Positions 48,901 through 54,859 are shown, counted from the stretch's first letter. The stretch is 64,000 nt of DNA from Pardosa pseudoannulata (GCA_032207245.1 CM063510.1:45473515-45537514); one strand, 5' to 3'. Program-made: numbers and translations. The notes: a model not told the origin generated them from the sequence alone.

Positions 48901-51352
48901 TCGTGGGTTCGAATCCCGCTGTGGTATGGATATTCGTAGCCGTTCGGAATCTGTTTTAAGCAGTAGATACCTCTTATTAGCTCCCGTGTTGCAAAAAAGT
49001 AGGCCGTAGCTTTTCAAACCAAACCATGTTCGCCAAGTCTTTCTGTTTATCTCCTTTCTTTTGCCTCCTGAATATCTCTCAGGTCATGTTCGTACCTACA
49101 AATGTGGATTTTAGAATAGACTGTCGTTTCCCCTCTTAGATGCACAATTTTAGAAACTTTTTTACTGTTATTGGTGGAATACGTCTTATACCACACGGTT
49201 CCTGACAAGCTGTGTGTTTGGATTAATGAGTGTGCAGAGTTTGGTGGTCTTGTGTTGCTCTTATGTTTGTTTATTGTCCTTTACACGTGCCCCTGCCAAA
49301 AATGTTTCTGTGTCAAGTAGTTTTTTATGGTTCTCGTGTACATACAGTTACAATAAATCTTATTTTTCATTGCCGTGTTGGACAACAACTTGTTTAAGGA
49401 GCCACAAAGTTTTCCTTTACACGTGTGTCAAATTTGTGAGGCTAACTAGTTGGGAAGAGAAAGGGAAGAAAATAATCTTCCATTTACCAGTTCACAAGTT
49501 CTATATCACATTCACAATTTTATCGACTGCTTAGTTCAAAACGGTAAAATGTCTAAAATCAAAGTTTTGGAGATATTGTTATTTTCCTGTTTAATATTGC
49601 CCCGTAAAATTCAGTGTACATTACTCGAATTTCATATTTGCTGCGTAGCTTATTTATAAGCTACTTAGTAACTAGACAAATAGGAAATACTTGTAACGTA
49701 CTTACAAGTATTTCCTCTATAGTATTATTTCTGATAATATCGATTTCACTTTGAAATCACAGAAGAAATAATCAGATTGTGGTGATTACGCAATTTGCCG
49801 AAGATTGACGTCACACGCATCATTTCTGATTAAGGCCGTTGACGTAATGTTCAGTCTTTGTAAATAGTGTCTTGTATATAATTTAAATATTGTAATGTAT
49901 TTTCACATATTGTAACATGATTTCATTCATCTGTATTGATATTTGTAAAGTTTTATAGTTATCGTAGTTTTATTTGTGGCAAAACATCATCTTTGTAAAT
50001 ATGCAAGTATCTGTATATGTTGTCTGCCTATATAAGAGTCAGTGTGCCAGTAGCACCAGGCTCTATTGCAAAGAAGGTGCTGATGTTTGTTTATGTAACT
50101 TATACTTTCAGTATATTAAGCTTCTGTAACGTTAATTCAGTTTGATATCCAGAGCTCTACTTCATTCATTATAATATCTTAAATAAATGCCTGTGTCTAG
50201 ATCTAGTTGTTTTATTTAACTGCACCGTGTGAATCCCTTCTGAGCATGGTTTTATATCTGACGTGATCCCTGCGGATACTTCTTTAAGAATAGTCGAGAC
50301 ATAGCAGGGGTCTCCATAAGATAATATAAAATAAGTAAGAACTTGGTGTTAGCTGAGGTGTCTACTTATTTGTAACTTTATACATAAGTTCTTTTGGTTT
50401 GGTTTGGTTTGGTTTGGTTTGGAGTGCTACGGTCTACCTTTTTGCAACCCGAGAGCTAATGAGAGGGACCTATTGCTTAAAGTCAATTCCAAACAGCTAC
50501 GAACATCCATGCCACATCGGGATTAGAACTCACGAACTCCGGTACCGAAGATCATCGCCAAACCATTCGGCTATCATTTGACTCTTAAGTACTTTTTAAC
50601 GCTGCTACTCAAATGATCATTAAGCTGCAGTACACTACGTTTTAACTGGATTAAATGATACTAAGTTTAATCCAGTAACATGAAGTTCCGGTTAAAAACG
50701 ATGAAAGAAAAAAAAGGGTTTTATTGATAGACATGCATTTTTTACAGTTAGAGTAAACATTTTAAAATGTACCAATTTGTTACAAAAGCTTCCCATAACC
50801 ATAGTGGAGATGTTAAAAAAATTCTGTTGAAGGCTGGAAATTCAAAGACTCTTTTCATAATTTCTCCACTTTTTTTAAAAGCATCACATCAACGGAGGAG
50901 ACCGATGTCTGTAATGGAGCATAGAATAAAGCCATTTTTAGTGCATAAAATACATAATTATAGAATTTTCATTTTTTTTTTGTAACTACATTTATTTTCT
51001 CTTGACTTTTGTATTTAAATGAATTAAAGTTGATTGAAGCAGAGATACGAATAACCGGAAGTCTGTTAGGAGGGAGTCTATTGTATTTAATTATGAGGTG
51101 TTTTACAGTCTAAAACGATACTTTGTTTTAACAGCGTGTTGATAATCTTCCCTTTATTTATAGGTATTGACAGTGTCTGTTCTCTCTATAATCTTGACAG
51201 CACCTCTTGGAGCTGCTTTCATGGATCTTTTAGGACCTCGTCTGTTGAAAAGAGAGACAGAGTCTACATCAGAAGTCAACTGTGTAGTGCAGAATGCTGT
51301 AAAACCGGGCTCGTCTTCTTATGGTTCTTGCACATATCTAGATCAACCATGA
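19557..51352 (+). CDS. SLC9B/NHA-type Na+/H+ antiporter (9B2-like), 10 exons, 5'-incomplete
   Basis: Ten exons (listed separately) join in one frame into 476 codons plus stop, with every seen intron GT..AG and all phases agreeing. The product matches SLC9B (NHA2, CPA2 clade) antiporters, which move Na+ or Li+ against H+ across plasma or organelle membranes, from TM1 to the C-terminus: [50 protein letters not shown] and [15 protein letters not shown]. The human protein is about 537 aa, so roughly 60-80 N-terminal residues, usually cytosolic and poorly conserved, are missing here. Conserved charged residues are present: Glu in CLAETGAS, Arg in ISIRMVAT, Lys in SKATVQ. The paired aspartates, Asp278-Asp279 of human NHA2, are Asp-Asn ([11 protein letters not shown]), and the TM4 SPA motif is SAA. 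There are no stops or frameshifts, so it looks like a maintained gene. The family call is firm; transport activity is uncertain because of the Asp-to-Asn change. Confidence 0.92.
19924..20097 (+). repeat. Family 1 SINE with 15-bp target duplication
   Basis: Head GCCGAACAATGGCCGATTGG, B box GTGGGTTCGAATCCCAC, complete body and a CAAACCAAAT tail. The flanks are CACTAAGAATAAAAG (19909-19923) and CACTAATAATAAAAG (20098-20112), a 15-bp target duplication with one mismatch, which fixes both ends. Confidence 0.93.
20468..20546 (-). repeat. Family 1 SINE, 3' part (split by a LINE)
   Basis: TTTTGGTTTGGTTTAGAGCG, then TACGAGGGCTAATG and CTGCTTAAAGCCG are the tail half of a minus-strand SINE. The remainder continues at 21491 after a 944-bp insertion. 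Confidence 0.85.
20547..21490 (-). mobile_element. 3' fragment of an RNase H-bearing LINE (I/Jockey-type), inserted in a SINE
   Basis: Read on the minus strand from 21480 down, the translation gives [20 protein letters not shown], the RNase H signature (V.AH.GI.GNE.AD) of I-group non-LTR retrotransposons. A region with frame shifts follows, then [20 protein letters not shown] and [28 protein letters not shown], the usual C-terminal Cys-containing segment. The element is 5'-truncated and decayed. It is flanked by TGCTTAAAGCCG (20535-20546) and TGCTTAAAACCG (21491-21502), a target duplication with one mismatch made from the host SINE. Confidence 0.85.
21491..21595 (-). repeat. Family 1 SINE, 5' part (split by a LINE)
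   Basis: CTACTACGAACAGCCATACC, CACAGTGGGATTTGAGCCAG and ATTCGGCCATCAT form the head half (minus strand) of the SINE whose tail is at 20468-20546. Confidence 0.85.
22601..23518. mobile_element. TTAA-flanked TIR element (918 bp)
   Basis: The ends GGTATCCGTTTACGTT (left) and GGTATCTGTCTACGTT (reverse complement of right) form a 16-bp TIR with two mismatches, directly inside TTAA at 22597-22600 and 23519-23522. The interior is AT-rich with no transposase frame. A non-autonomous piggyBac-like element is the simplest reading, though the GGTATC terminus is not the classical CCC start. Confidence 0.6.
23664..23697 (+). repeat. Family 1 SINE head, broken
   Basis: GCCGAACGATAGCCGAATGG with TAGAGCACTCTC is the SINE 5' end. 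The tail lies beyond the element at 23702-24399, and about 80 bp of middle sequence is missing. Confidence 0.75.
23702..24399. mobile_element. piggyBac-like non-autonomous element (698 bp) inside a SINE
   Basis: TTAA lies on both sides (23698-23701, 24400-24403). Left terminus TCCTTTGATATGC and right (reverse complement) CCCCTTGGCATAC form an imperfect 13-bp TIR, all differences but one being transitions. The right half holds a direct duplication (24003-24338). Minus-strand frames such as [20 protein letters not shown] and [14 protein letters not shown] are Ser/Asp-rich but not recognisable as a transposase. Confidence 0.65.
24003..24338. repeat. Direct duplication, period 168 bp
   Basis: Two nearly identical units begin TTGTTGATGC at 24003 and 24171 and share GGAGGATGCACCTGTAAGAA, ACCATCGATGCACGACCGAA and AATATACCGTC. 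Only scattered differences separate them, so the duplication is recent relative to the other decayed repeats. Confidence 0.9.
24404..24470 (+). repeat. Family 1 SINE tail, broken
   Basis: ACAGGAAGTCCTGGTCTCAT, TAGCCCTACTGAGC, GTAGACCGTAGCGCTCCAAA and CCAAGCC match the SINE 3' end. The TTAA that joins it to the inserted element corresponds to the TTAA of the SINE motif GGCTTTAAGCAG. Confidence 0.8.
25042..25213 (-). repeat. Family 1 SINE with perfect 15-bp target duplication
   Basis: A full minus-strand SINE (GGAGCACTACGG..TTGCAACACGAGGG..GAGACCGGGACGTACTGC..GACTCGAATCCAC). TTGTTCCTGTTTTGG occurs at 25027-25041 and again at 25214-25228. Confidence 0.92.
25579..25666 (+). CDS. NHA exon B
   Basis: Acceptor TCATTTAG, donor GTAAAG. 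Completes the Gly codon and encodes [16 protein letters not shown] then [12 protein letters not shown], matching the SLC9B block GM..GFL.RN.P.IN....I..KWSS.LR after the PPL.G motif. Confidence 0.92.
25667..26694 (+). other. Intron B, no recognised insert
   Basis: AT-rich with a possible unassigned GC-richer patch near 26095-26275. No SINE or TIR recognised. Confidence 0.55.
26695..26877 (+). CDS. NHA exon C: carries the conserved Glu of TM5-6
   Basis: Acceptor CTCTCTAG, donor GTAAGA. Encodes [20 protein letters not shown], then [20 protein letters not shown] and [19 protein letters not shown](K)AGLGLD is a family signature. The Glu of CLAE matches the SLC9B membrane glutamate (IVEACTSA in human NHA2). 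Confidence 0.93.
27046..27224 (+). CDS. NHA exon D: ion-binding core with Asp-Asn
   Basis: Acceptor TTCTAG, donor GTAAGT, only 168 bp after exon C. Encodes [18 protein letters not shown] then [20 protein letters not shown]. The human counterpart has AVSPAVVVP and SFDDILAITGF; here Pro of SPA is Ala and the second Asp of the pair is Asn (codons GAT AAC). This is the discontinuous TM4 and TM5/6 cation site of CPA2 antiporters. No frame damage is seen. Confidence 0.93.
27757..27930 (+). repeat. Degraded family 1 SINE
   Basis: AACGAGGACCAAATGGATAG, GCTGATGGCATGGATGTTCA, TAGCCATTCGAAATCC and TCATGTAGCAAAACA follow the SINE order with about 20% changes, ending in GCTGAACCAAAC. Confidence 0.75.
28365..29095 (+). 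mobile_element. I-type LINE 3' fragment: RNase H and C-terminus
   Basis: Across several frame shifts the plus strand reads [19 protein letters not shown] and [16 protein letters not shown] (RNase H first strands and the catalytic Glu-containing helix), then [15 protein letters not shown], then [19 protein letters not shown] (the SHCGI.GNE.AD segment), and a tail [20 protein letters not shown] with [12 protein letters not shown]. This is the RNase H plus Cys-segment end of an I/Outcast-like non-LTR element: 5'-truncated, with stops and frameshifts. Confidence 0.82.
29323..29438 (+). CDS. NHA exon E
   Basis: Acceptor TTCCTCAG, donor GTAAGT. Encodes [20 protein letters not shown] then [18 protein letters not shown], matching the family segment V.R.VLE...G...G...G....YFP. 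A second GTAAAA lies 12 bases upstream; the downstream donor has the better consensus and keeps the frame. Confidence 0.88.
29825..30314. mobile_element. piggyBac-like MITE (490 bp)
   Basis: TTAA at 29821-29824 and 30315-30318. Left terminus CACATTGTGTGCGGGTAC and right (reverse complement) CACATTGTATGCGGGACAC form a TIR of about 18 bp. The terminus shares CACATTG with the nested MITE at 10619-10773. Interior AT-rich, non-coding. Confidence 0.78.
31095..31245 (-). repeat. Possible third tRNA-derived SINE
   Basis: On the minus strand TCGGCTTATTGACTAGCTCG resembles an A box and GACGCAGGTTCAAACCTC a B box at tRNA-like spacing, followed by an unrelated GC-richer body (GGCCTGGTTGTCTCCACGTA). Only one copy is in the window, so the family cannot be shown. 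Confidence 0.45.
31437..32136 (-). mobile_element. Tc1-like transposon, 3'-truncated, frameshifted transposase
   Basis: The right end GGTCATAATGTTTTGGATCT with GGAGTG is the terminal repeat of a widespread Tc1 type (CACTCC..CCAAAACATTATGACC). The transposase starts at 31994 ([20 protein letters not shown]), with paired HTH DNA-binding regions ([41 protein letters not shown]). A frameshift near 31620-31640 is followed by [18 protein letters not shown] and [28 protein letters not shown]. The first catalytic Asp (family AWSDESRF) is Glu here. Sequence stops abruptly at 31437, so the second half, with the other two catalytic residues and the far repeat, is missing. The remaining protein is little diverged, suggesting a fairly young insertion. 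Confidence 0.92.
32700..34005 (-). mobile_element. Complete-length, inactive mariner transposon
   Basis: Perfect 32-bp terminal inverted repeats (TTAGGTTGGGGAAAAAGAAA..) lie inside TA at 32698-32699 and 34006-34007; length 1306 bp. The minus-strand interior reads as a mariner transposase through several stops and shifts: [103 protein letters not shown] and [17 protein letters not shown]. Of the DD34D catalytic triad, the first Asp (GDEKW) is Asn and the second (HQDNARPH) is Val; only the third (DLKPSD) is kept. Confidence 0.95.
34565..34910. mobile_element. piggyBac-like MITE (346 bp) with CTCGAG palindromes
   Basis: TTAA at 34561-34564 and 34911-34914. Termini CCCCTTAACGCGCACC and, reverse complement of the right, CCCCTTAATGAAC. 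The left third has three variants of an inverted ACTCGAG-N-CTCGAG motif (CTCGAGTTAACTCGAG, CTCGAGATAATTCGAG, CTCGAATGCAATCGAG). A second, diverged copy is at 38725-39028. Confidence 0.85.
35187..35361 (+). repeat. Family 1 SINE, full length
   Basis: Head GATGGCCGAATGGTTAGGGT, B box GTGGGTTCGAATCCTAC, GTAGGTCCCGGTCTCAGTAG, GTAGACCGTAGCACTCC, tail AAACCAAACCAA. Confidence 0.88.
36311..36472 (+). CDS. NHA exon F
   Basis: Acceptor TCTTTTACAG, donor GTAAGT, 54 whole codons. Encodes [20 protein letters not shown], then [19 protein letters not shown] and RWSRDPSEF, matching the SLC9B region LG...AVF.S..FGF.GSGGL..L.MAFLAG.GW (GISGAGAL for GFPGSGGL). Confidence 0.9.
37035..37200 (-). repeat. Family 1 SINE
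   Basis: GGGGCGCTACGGTCTACTCG, TACACGAGGACTAATAAG, ACCTACTGCTTAAAGTC, GTGGGATTCGAACCTATGAA and ATTCGGTTATC give the minus-strand SINE order; the CAAA-type tail is eroded. Confidence 0.82.
37302..37415 (+). repeat. Family 1 SINE, 5'-truncated
   Basis: Starts in the body at GGTGTTCGTAGTTGATTG, then GGCTTTAAGCAGTAGGTC, CATTAGCCCTTTTGTAGC and CGTAGCGCCCTAAAACAACC. The tRNA-like head is absent. Confidence 0.8.
37499..37668 (+). repeat. Family 1 SINE
   Basis: AAACGATGGCCAAATGGTAG, GGAACCGGAGTTCGAATCCC (shortened B-box arm), TTCAAGCAGTAGGTCCTGGT and CTCTCCAAACCGACC. It lies under 90 bp from the preceding truncated copy in the same orientation. Confidence 0.85.
38725..39028. mobile_element. piggyBac-like MITE, second copy of the CCCCTTAA family
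   Basis: TTAA at 38721-38724 and 39029-39032. Termini CCCCTTAACG and (reverse complement) CCCCTTAATACACAG. Shares CTAAACTGGCC, AACTGTGCACACT, TTTCTGCAATGTTATCAAAA and TCCAAAATTGCAATAAAAAT with the 34565-34910 copy, but most of the CTCGAG motifs have decayed to CTAGATAATTCGAG. Confidence 0.85.
39149..39254 (+). CDS. NHA exon G
   Basis: Acceptor TTCATAG, donor GTGAGT. Encodes [20 protein letters not shown] then [15 protein letters not shown], matching the hallmark WD...[10 protein letters not shown]....L of SLC9B. It ends one base into a Gly codon. Confidence 0.93.
39333..39914. repeat. (TATC)n/(TA)n/(CA)n microsatellite block
   Basis: About 400 bp of CTAT/ATCT units with interspersed TA runs, followed by (CA)12 and about 35 TA units. 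Frames across it are low-complexity Ser/Ile/Tyr-Leu repeats, not genes. Confidence 0.97.
40469..40630 (-). repeat. Degraded family 1 SINE
   Basis: TGGTTTGGTTTGGTTTGGTT tail, then CTACTCGAGGCTAATGAGAC, GATACATTTATGCCATAATG and GGATTCCAATCCAAGAAC, each several changes from consensus. A (CA)9 run precedes the tail. Confidence 0.75.
41525..41697 (-). repeat. Family 1 SINE
   Basis: TTTGGTTTGGTTTTTTGGAG, TGCAACAAGAGGGTTAATGA, CATCCATGTTACAGTGGGAT and TTCGAACCCAC in minus orientation. The head CCATTTGTCTGAAAGG is eroded. Confidence 0.82.
41987..42167 (+). repeat. Family 1 SINE
   Basis: TCGAACGATAGCCGAATGAT, TCGGTGCTGGAGTTCACGGG, ATGGCATGGATGTTCATAGC, CGGCTTTAAGCAGTATGTTC and CTCTACAAACCAAAC. About ten extra bases follow the B box. 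Confidence 0.83.
42170..43860 (+). other. Very AT-rich intron DNA
   Basis: Composition is visibly more A/T than the rest of the locus, with recurring ATGATAA/AATAAAAT words. No exon, SINE or TIR recognised. Confidence 0.5.
43872..44070 (+). repeat. Family 1 SINE with partial 3' duplication
   Basis: Begins at TCATTCGGTACCGGAATTCG (A box missing), runs through CAAGTAATAGATTAAGTGGT, CTCAATAGTCCTTGTGG and, after AACATGTATGTC, repeats the tail module as CTCATTAGTCCTCG..CCGTAGAAC, ending AACTAAATAAAACTAAACC. Confidence 0.7.
44119..44255 (+). CDS. NHA exon H: carries the conserved Arg and Lys
   Basis: Acceptor TCATTGCAG, donor GTAATA. Encodes [20 protein letters not shown], then [16 protein letters not shown] and VSKATVQ. 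The Arg of ISIRMVAT and Lys of SKATVQ match positions of the human protein (VLIRILTTF; WLPKATVQAAIG). The Pro before Lys is Ser here. GLNLKEK is near-identical to the vertebrate sequence. Confidence 0.93.
44495..44630. mobile_element. Fragment of the AAGGCCTTATCAC MITE family
   Basis: CACGTGTTGAAAAATCAGGA, TTCAGTTTATGATTC, GGATTTCTCCTGGGATAGTG and CTTCAACCTATTAAAGGCCT followed by TATCAC parallel the elements at 3006, 8755 and 14213, with the AAAGGCCTTATCAC end preceded by a TTTCAACC stretch as at 8838. Confidence 0.5.
45583..45944. mobile_element. Inverted-repeat MITE-like element (about 360 bp)
   Basis: Left half (ACAAATAGGGAGATAAAGTA, TTTAGTTGCTTCAATCGAGC, AACATACTCAATGC, GAGCACTCAG) and the reverse complement of the right half (ACAAATAGAAAGAGAAAGTA, TTTCATTGCTTCCAGTGAGC, AACATTCTCAATGC, GAGCACTCAG) form imperfect arms of roughly 85 bp. 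No coding frame; no clear target duplication. Confidence 0.7.
48269..48346 (+). CDS. NHA exon I
   Basis: Acceptor TTATTGTAG, donor GTTAGT (weaker consensus), 26 whole codons. Encodes [17 protein letters not shown] then TEFEEFGNL, matching AAIGS.ALD.AR..G......YG of SLC9B. Confidence 0.9.
48577..49024 (+). mobile_element. Composite SINE: tRNA-like unit + 140-bp module + full SINE
   Basis: Three parts lie in one insertion: a family 1 SINE unit to about 48710 (GTCGAACGATGGCCGAATGG to GTCCCGGTGTCATTATT), a non-tRNA module (about 48711-48848: CTTTCGCTCACCGTTTTTAA, GGACTTCGTG, AAATCCGGTTAAAAGAGTCT, AAGTACTTAAGAGTC), then a complete family 1 SINE from TGGTAGCCGAATGG to CAAACCAAACC. CATGTTCGCCAAG stands at 48564-48576 and again at 49025-49037, so the whole 448 bp was inserted as one unit. 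The module plus SINE recurs at 50397-50725. Confidence 0.8.
49683..49715. repeat. Perfect hairpin, 13-bp arms
   Basis: GGAAATACTTGTA and TACAAGTATTTCC separated by 7 bases. It lies about 60 bp before the probable LTR. Confidence 0.85.
49778..50246 (+). mobile_element. Probable solo LTR of a Ty3/gypsy-type element
   Basis: About 470 bp starting TGTGGTGATTACG and ending CTGAGCA before TGG, with LTR-like order of signals: TATATAAG at 50029, then AATAAA at 50182 and a GT-rich stretch. Just after the end comes TATATCTGACGTGATCC, which recalls the leader/primer-binding region next to gypsy-type 5' LTRs. No gag-pol is in the window, so this is a solo LTR or a scrap. Confidence 0.45.
50397..50725 (-). 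mobile_element. Composite SINE, second copy: module + SINE
   Basis: On the minus strand, the module (CTTTCATCGTTTTTAACCGG, AACTTCATG, TTTAATCCAGTTAAAACG, AAGTACTTAAGAGTC) is followed directly by a full family 1 SINE (AAATGATAGCCGAATGG to CAAACCAAACC). It matches the second and third parts of 48577-49024 but lacks the leading tRNA-like unit. Target duplications not found. Confidence 0.8.
51164..51352 (+). CDS. NHA exon J: last TM and C-terminus
   Basis: Acceptor TTTATAG; in frame from exon I. Encodes [20 protein letters not shown], then [14 protein letters not shown] and a short hydrophilic tail ([20 protein letters not shown]) ending CTYLDQP and TGA at 51350-51352. VAFLSILITAPIG...GLLGPRLL is the family C-terminal signature. 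Confidence 0.93.
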   Translation, partial: VLTVSVLSIILTAPLGAAFMDLLGPRLLKRETESTSEVNCVVQNAVKPGSSSYGSCTYLDQP

Positions 51353-51913
51353 AATCTGAACTACGATCGAGCTACTACACCAAATACTGCAAAACTAAAC
51401 AGGAATTATATTCAAGGACGGTTAACATTTGTACATTTCAGGCTATTAATACCTATGGATTGTATAAAATGGGATAAAGTTTTAAAACAAGTTTTCTCTC
51501 TCACTCTCTATATGTATGTATGTGTAAGTTCGCTATATATTGTTAAATGGCGGGATCATACTTTGCAAAACTTTGCATGATGATTCAGATCAAACTTTAG
51601 CAAGTCAGATTATTTGGACGTCGGACGCGTGTGGAGATAAAATGGTTGTTAAATCTAAATTTGGTATGATGTCTTTATTCTGGTGCCATTGGGTACACAT
51701 AAATAAGTTAAATATAGACATTATATATATACTTATATGCAATGGCTTTTTTGATCCATACAAAGTTAAAATGATACCCATGCTGGATAGGACAGTCTAA
51801 GGTATCTGGTCTCTGTTTTAGGTGACACAATGAAGAATCAGGTGTTTCTTGAATAATTGATTCATTTACACCTCTGCTATATACATCATTTCTATATACA
51901 CACACAAAATAAA
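51353..51913 (+). other. Putative 3' UTR of the antiporter
   Basis: Several overlapping short frames without family motifs. A candidate poly(A) hexamer AATAAA lies at 51908-51913; the true end is not determined. Confidence 0.35.
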
Positions 51914-52249
51914 AACAATTTTAGATCACAGGTATGTGATTCGATAACGTAGGTCTGAATAGAGACGTGCAATATCTGCCCCTGCCGAAATATTGGCGAT
52001 CCGACAGAAGAAACGATAAGGTAGTTCGCGTGAAAGTTCTCTGAAGTAATTAAGTAGACAGTACACTCAATTAGACGAGATAAGTTGAAATAACAAATGG
52101 TTCCTTCGAAGAATATTAAAACATAGTTAGTGTTCCTAAGAAGAATATGCAATCAATCCTGAAGAGGATTATATTAAAAGATAACTCAAGGCACATAGTA
52201 TCGTTATTAATCTCAGCAAGAAATATATATCCCAAGGTGGGATTTTTTC

Positions 52250-52690
52250 TAGGAAAAACTCTCCGATGGAGAGACTGGTCAAGGCGACCTCCGAATTAGC
52301 TGGTTGCTAGCTAACTAACTACATCTTAAAAAAATCTGACCTCGTCTCTTTTTCTGGGGTAGGGCTTCTAAGAGAGGGGGCCTCACCCATAATTTCATCA
52401 TTGGATCATCTGGCGATGGTCTCACCTTCAACCAACTGGATTAGTCTGGGCTAGACAATCACTGGCCGAAAACTCAGGAGTCTCTGGAATTTCGTGTCGG
52501 CGAAGATCCGATGGTGGGCATTTCTTTGTGGTTCCGTTGCTCCTTTTCTTAGCTGTCAGTATGGGCGCCCGGTTGTCTGGTCTGTTGTTTCACTCCTGTA
52601 GGACACAAAAGTCTAGACATCGTGGTGCCGAGGAAAACAGCACCTTTGTATCCACATAAGCGAAGTTAATTTCTCAAAGCAAAGTTTTTT
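52250..52690. repeat. GC-richer unclassified repeat-like segment
   Basis: A block clearly richer in G+C than its surroundings (GGGGTAGGGCTTCTAAGAGA, CTCACCTTCAACCAACTGGA, GGTGGGCATTTCTTTGTGG). All frames contain stops. A decayed retroelement is likely but no domain was recognised. Confidence 0.35.
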
Positions 52691-52699
52691 GATGTAGTC

Positions 52700-54230
52700 A
52701 CACCGTTAAATCACGCCGTTACAGCAGTCATCAGGCGATAAAAAGGCGATCAATGTTTGGAAATAAAAATGTTTTTTTTCCTAATAATTAATTCATCTTT
52801 GGAACTCATCAGCCAAAAGGTTTTACATTCGCTTATGCAGTGCTGTCCACAAGCGAGCTAGCCAAGGAGAGTGTTGAAAGCTAGAACTGAAACTGGAATT
52901 AAAAGTTGCTTGAAGTAGCTCTATAAGAACAGATGAGTTAAGCAGAAAATAATTTTGGTCTTCTGGTAGTCTCCAAAATGTGACACAATTACAGGAGAAA
53001 CAAAGACATTATATTAAAGGTTGAAATCTTATGGATAGAATTACTAGAAATTTATTTAAGAAATTTATTTCATGCTCACACACATATATATGTTTATCAC
53101 TACAACTTAAACGCATTATTAAGTATATTTATTTAATAACTTTTACTTCAAAAATATTTTGAAAGAAGTTTGCCTAAATTCCTCAGGTGTACCTTACATC
53201 TGAGATGAAAAACATGATATTATCAAAATCTAATAGAAATGCAAATTTTTTCGAATACCAGAACATTGAGTATTTATTATTTTTTTATTAATATTTAAAA
53301 AAAACTGGCATATTAGAAAAATTTTCTGTTCTTCCAAACTTGGTACATTTGCTAATTATTTGTCGTGCCTGGCTTACACAATAACAGCTGAAGCAACCAA
53401 TAATAATTTCTTCAATATCTCTCTTACGTGAAATATTTAAAAACATATAGATTTCTTGTTATCTTTATTTTCGTAAATTTTTCGTTTATAAAGTTCAGAA
53501 CATTTTACCTCATATTATTATTTTTGAAAAATATTGTTTAAATACAACATTGCCATTAAAGCTCAATCTCGTAAAGTGGTGAGAAAGATAAAACGTGAAT
53601 TGAAGAAGTGTAATCGGAAATATAATGCTGAAATACTAAGAATTAAAATTTTGGAGAGCTATAACGGGGAAAATTCTGATATAAAAGATTTTAAATTTTA
53701 GAATTTTCTATTACATAATCACTCAAATGATTACTTCAAGAGAAATTATATTTGAATGGATAGATGTTTCATTTAAGTACGTTAGTATGGTAAGCAAATT
53801 CTGTTAGTAGATAGAAAATGTCACAGCTTTATAGAATATTCCGTTATCTCTGCTGAGATTAGCATAAACTGTTATAGAAACGAAAATCTGAAATAAGCCT
53901 GCATTCATAAATATTCTATTACCTCTGCAGAAACCTGTTTAATTTTTTTAGAATCTAAAATTGGAGAATTAAGTGACATACATAAAAATTTCATTAAAAT
54001 TTCGTTAGCTGTAGTCTTTATATAAACTGTTAAGAAATCTGAAATATAAATGTAAGCTGATAAATTAGCTGGTATATAAAAATGTCATTAACTGTGCAGA
54101 GATAAGTATAAGCTATATAAAATGTAAAACATAAAAGTAAAAGCTAACGGGATTGACTTTTAACTAGTGTGGACGAAAAGTGTGAAAACTATCTACAGTT
54201 GCTTATTTCAATGAGTTTTTAAACATGCTT
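52700..54230. other. AT-rich DNA; one short uncertain frame
   Basis: A plus-strand frame at about 53541-53700 ends KRELKKCNRKYNAEILRIK..DFKF then stop. It is Lys-rich and coiled-coil-like, but has no clear acceptor or start, so it is not called as a gene. Positions 53820-54110 repeat GCAGAGATAAG/CTGAAATATAA-like words loosely. Confidence 0.3.
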
Positions 54231-54235
54231 GATCT

Positions 54236-54405
54236 TAGACAATGACCGATAGGTAGATCGCTGCTCTTCGATATCGGAGTTCGTGAATTATAATCTCACT
54301 GCTCGCAAGGGTATAGGTGTTACGATTTGCTTTAAGCAGTAGGTCTCAGTCTCATTAGTCCTTGTGTAGCAAAACAGTACACCGTAGCATTCCAAATCAA
54401 ACTAG
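54236..54405 (+). repeat. Degraded family 1 SINE
   Basis: ACAATGACCGATAGGTAGAT, TCGATATCGGAGTTCGTGAA, GCTTTAAGCAGTAGGTCTCA, CTCATTAGTCCTTGTGTAGC and CATTCCAAATCAAAC. Confidence 0.8.
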
Positions 54406-54664
54406 ACTAACTTACAACTTGATAAGTGGACTTTTCAGCAGGTTGCAGGAAGATACTGAGAAAGGCACGGATGAATTGTGACTTAGAGAAGTGGAAAAAT
54501 GCTTAGGATTGAAATCTCTCAGACCACACAACAACAATTAAAGTTTGAGACTCAGAATCAAGTAGAGATTAGATAGCAGTTTTAGAATTCGAGTAAGTTA
54601 CTTTAACTAGAAAGGCAGCTAAGTCTTACTTGTCATAAATAGTAGCTCTTTTCACTATATTTTA

Positions 54665-54850
54665 CTTAATTTCGTGCCTTTAGACGTATAATCCTCTGCG
54701 CAACAACCCTAGGGTGCCAACCTCCGTTTCCGAGAACAAGGGCCCTGGGGTGCGAAGAATATGTTCCGGTTAAATGGAGAACCTTACTCGGAGTCCCCAG
54801 TGTTTAGTTTCCAAGCATGCTTGATCCTCAGTTTGTTTACCCTCAACCTT
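54665..54850 (-). repeat. SINE family 2, diverged copy
   Basis: The reverse complement gives AACTGAGGATCAAGCATGCT, TGGAAACTAAACACTGGGGA, TTCTTCGCACCCCAGGGCCC and GGAGGTTGGCACCCTAGGGT, which parallel the 1963-2262 copy. The tRNA-like head is missing. Confidence 0.65.
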
Positions 54851-54859
54851 CAGATGTAT

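Larger units (their letters stand above)
48347..51163 (+). other. Intron I (2.8 kb)
   Basis: Carries both copies of a composite SINE and a probable solo LTR. Two plus-strand frames at 49214-49659 show no family motifs and are treated as chance. Confidence 0.7.

Noticed and set aside
49214..49659. Two plus-strand frames as a small gene
   Set aside because: They lie in an antiporter intron, overlap each other in different frames and have no recognisable motif.
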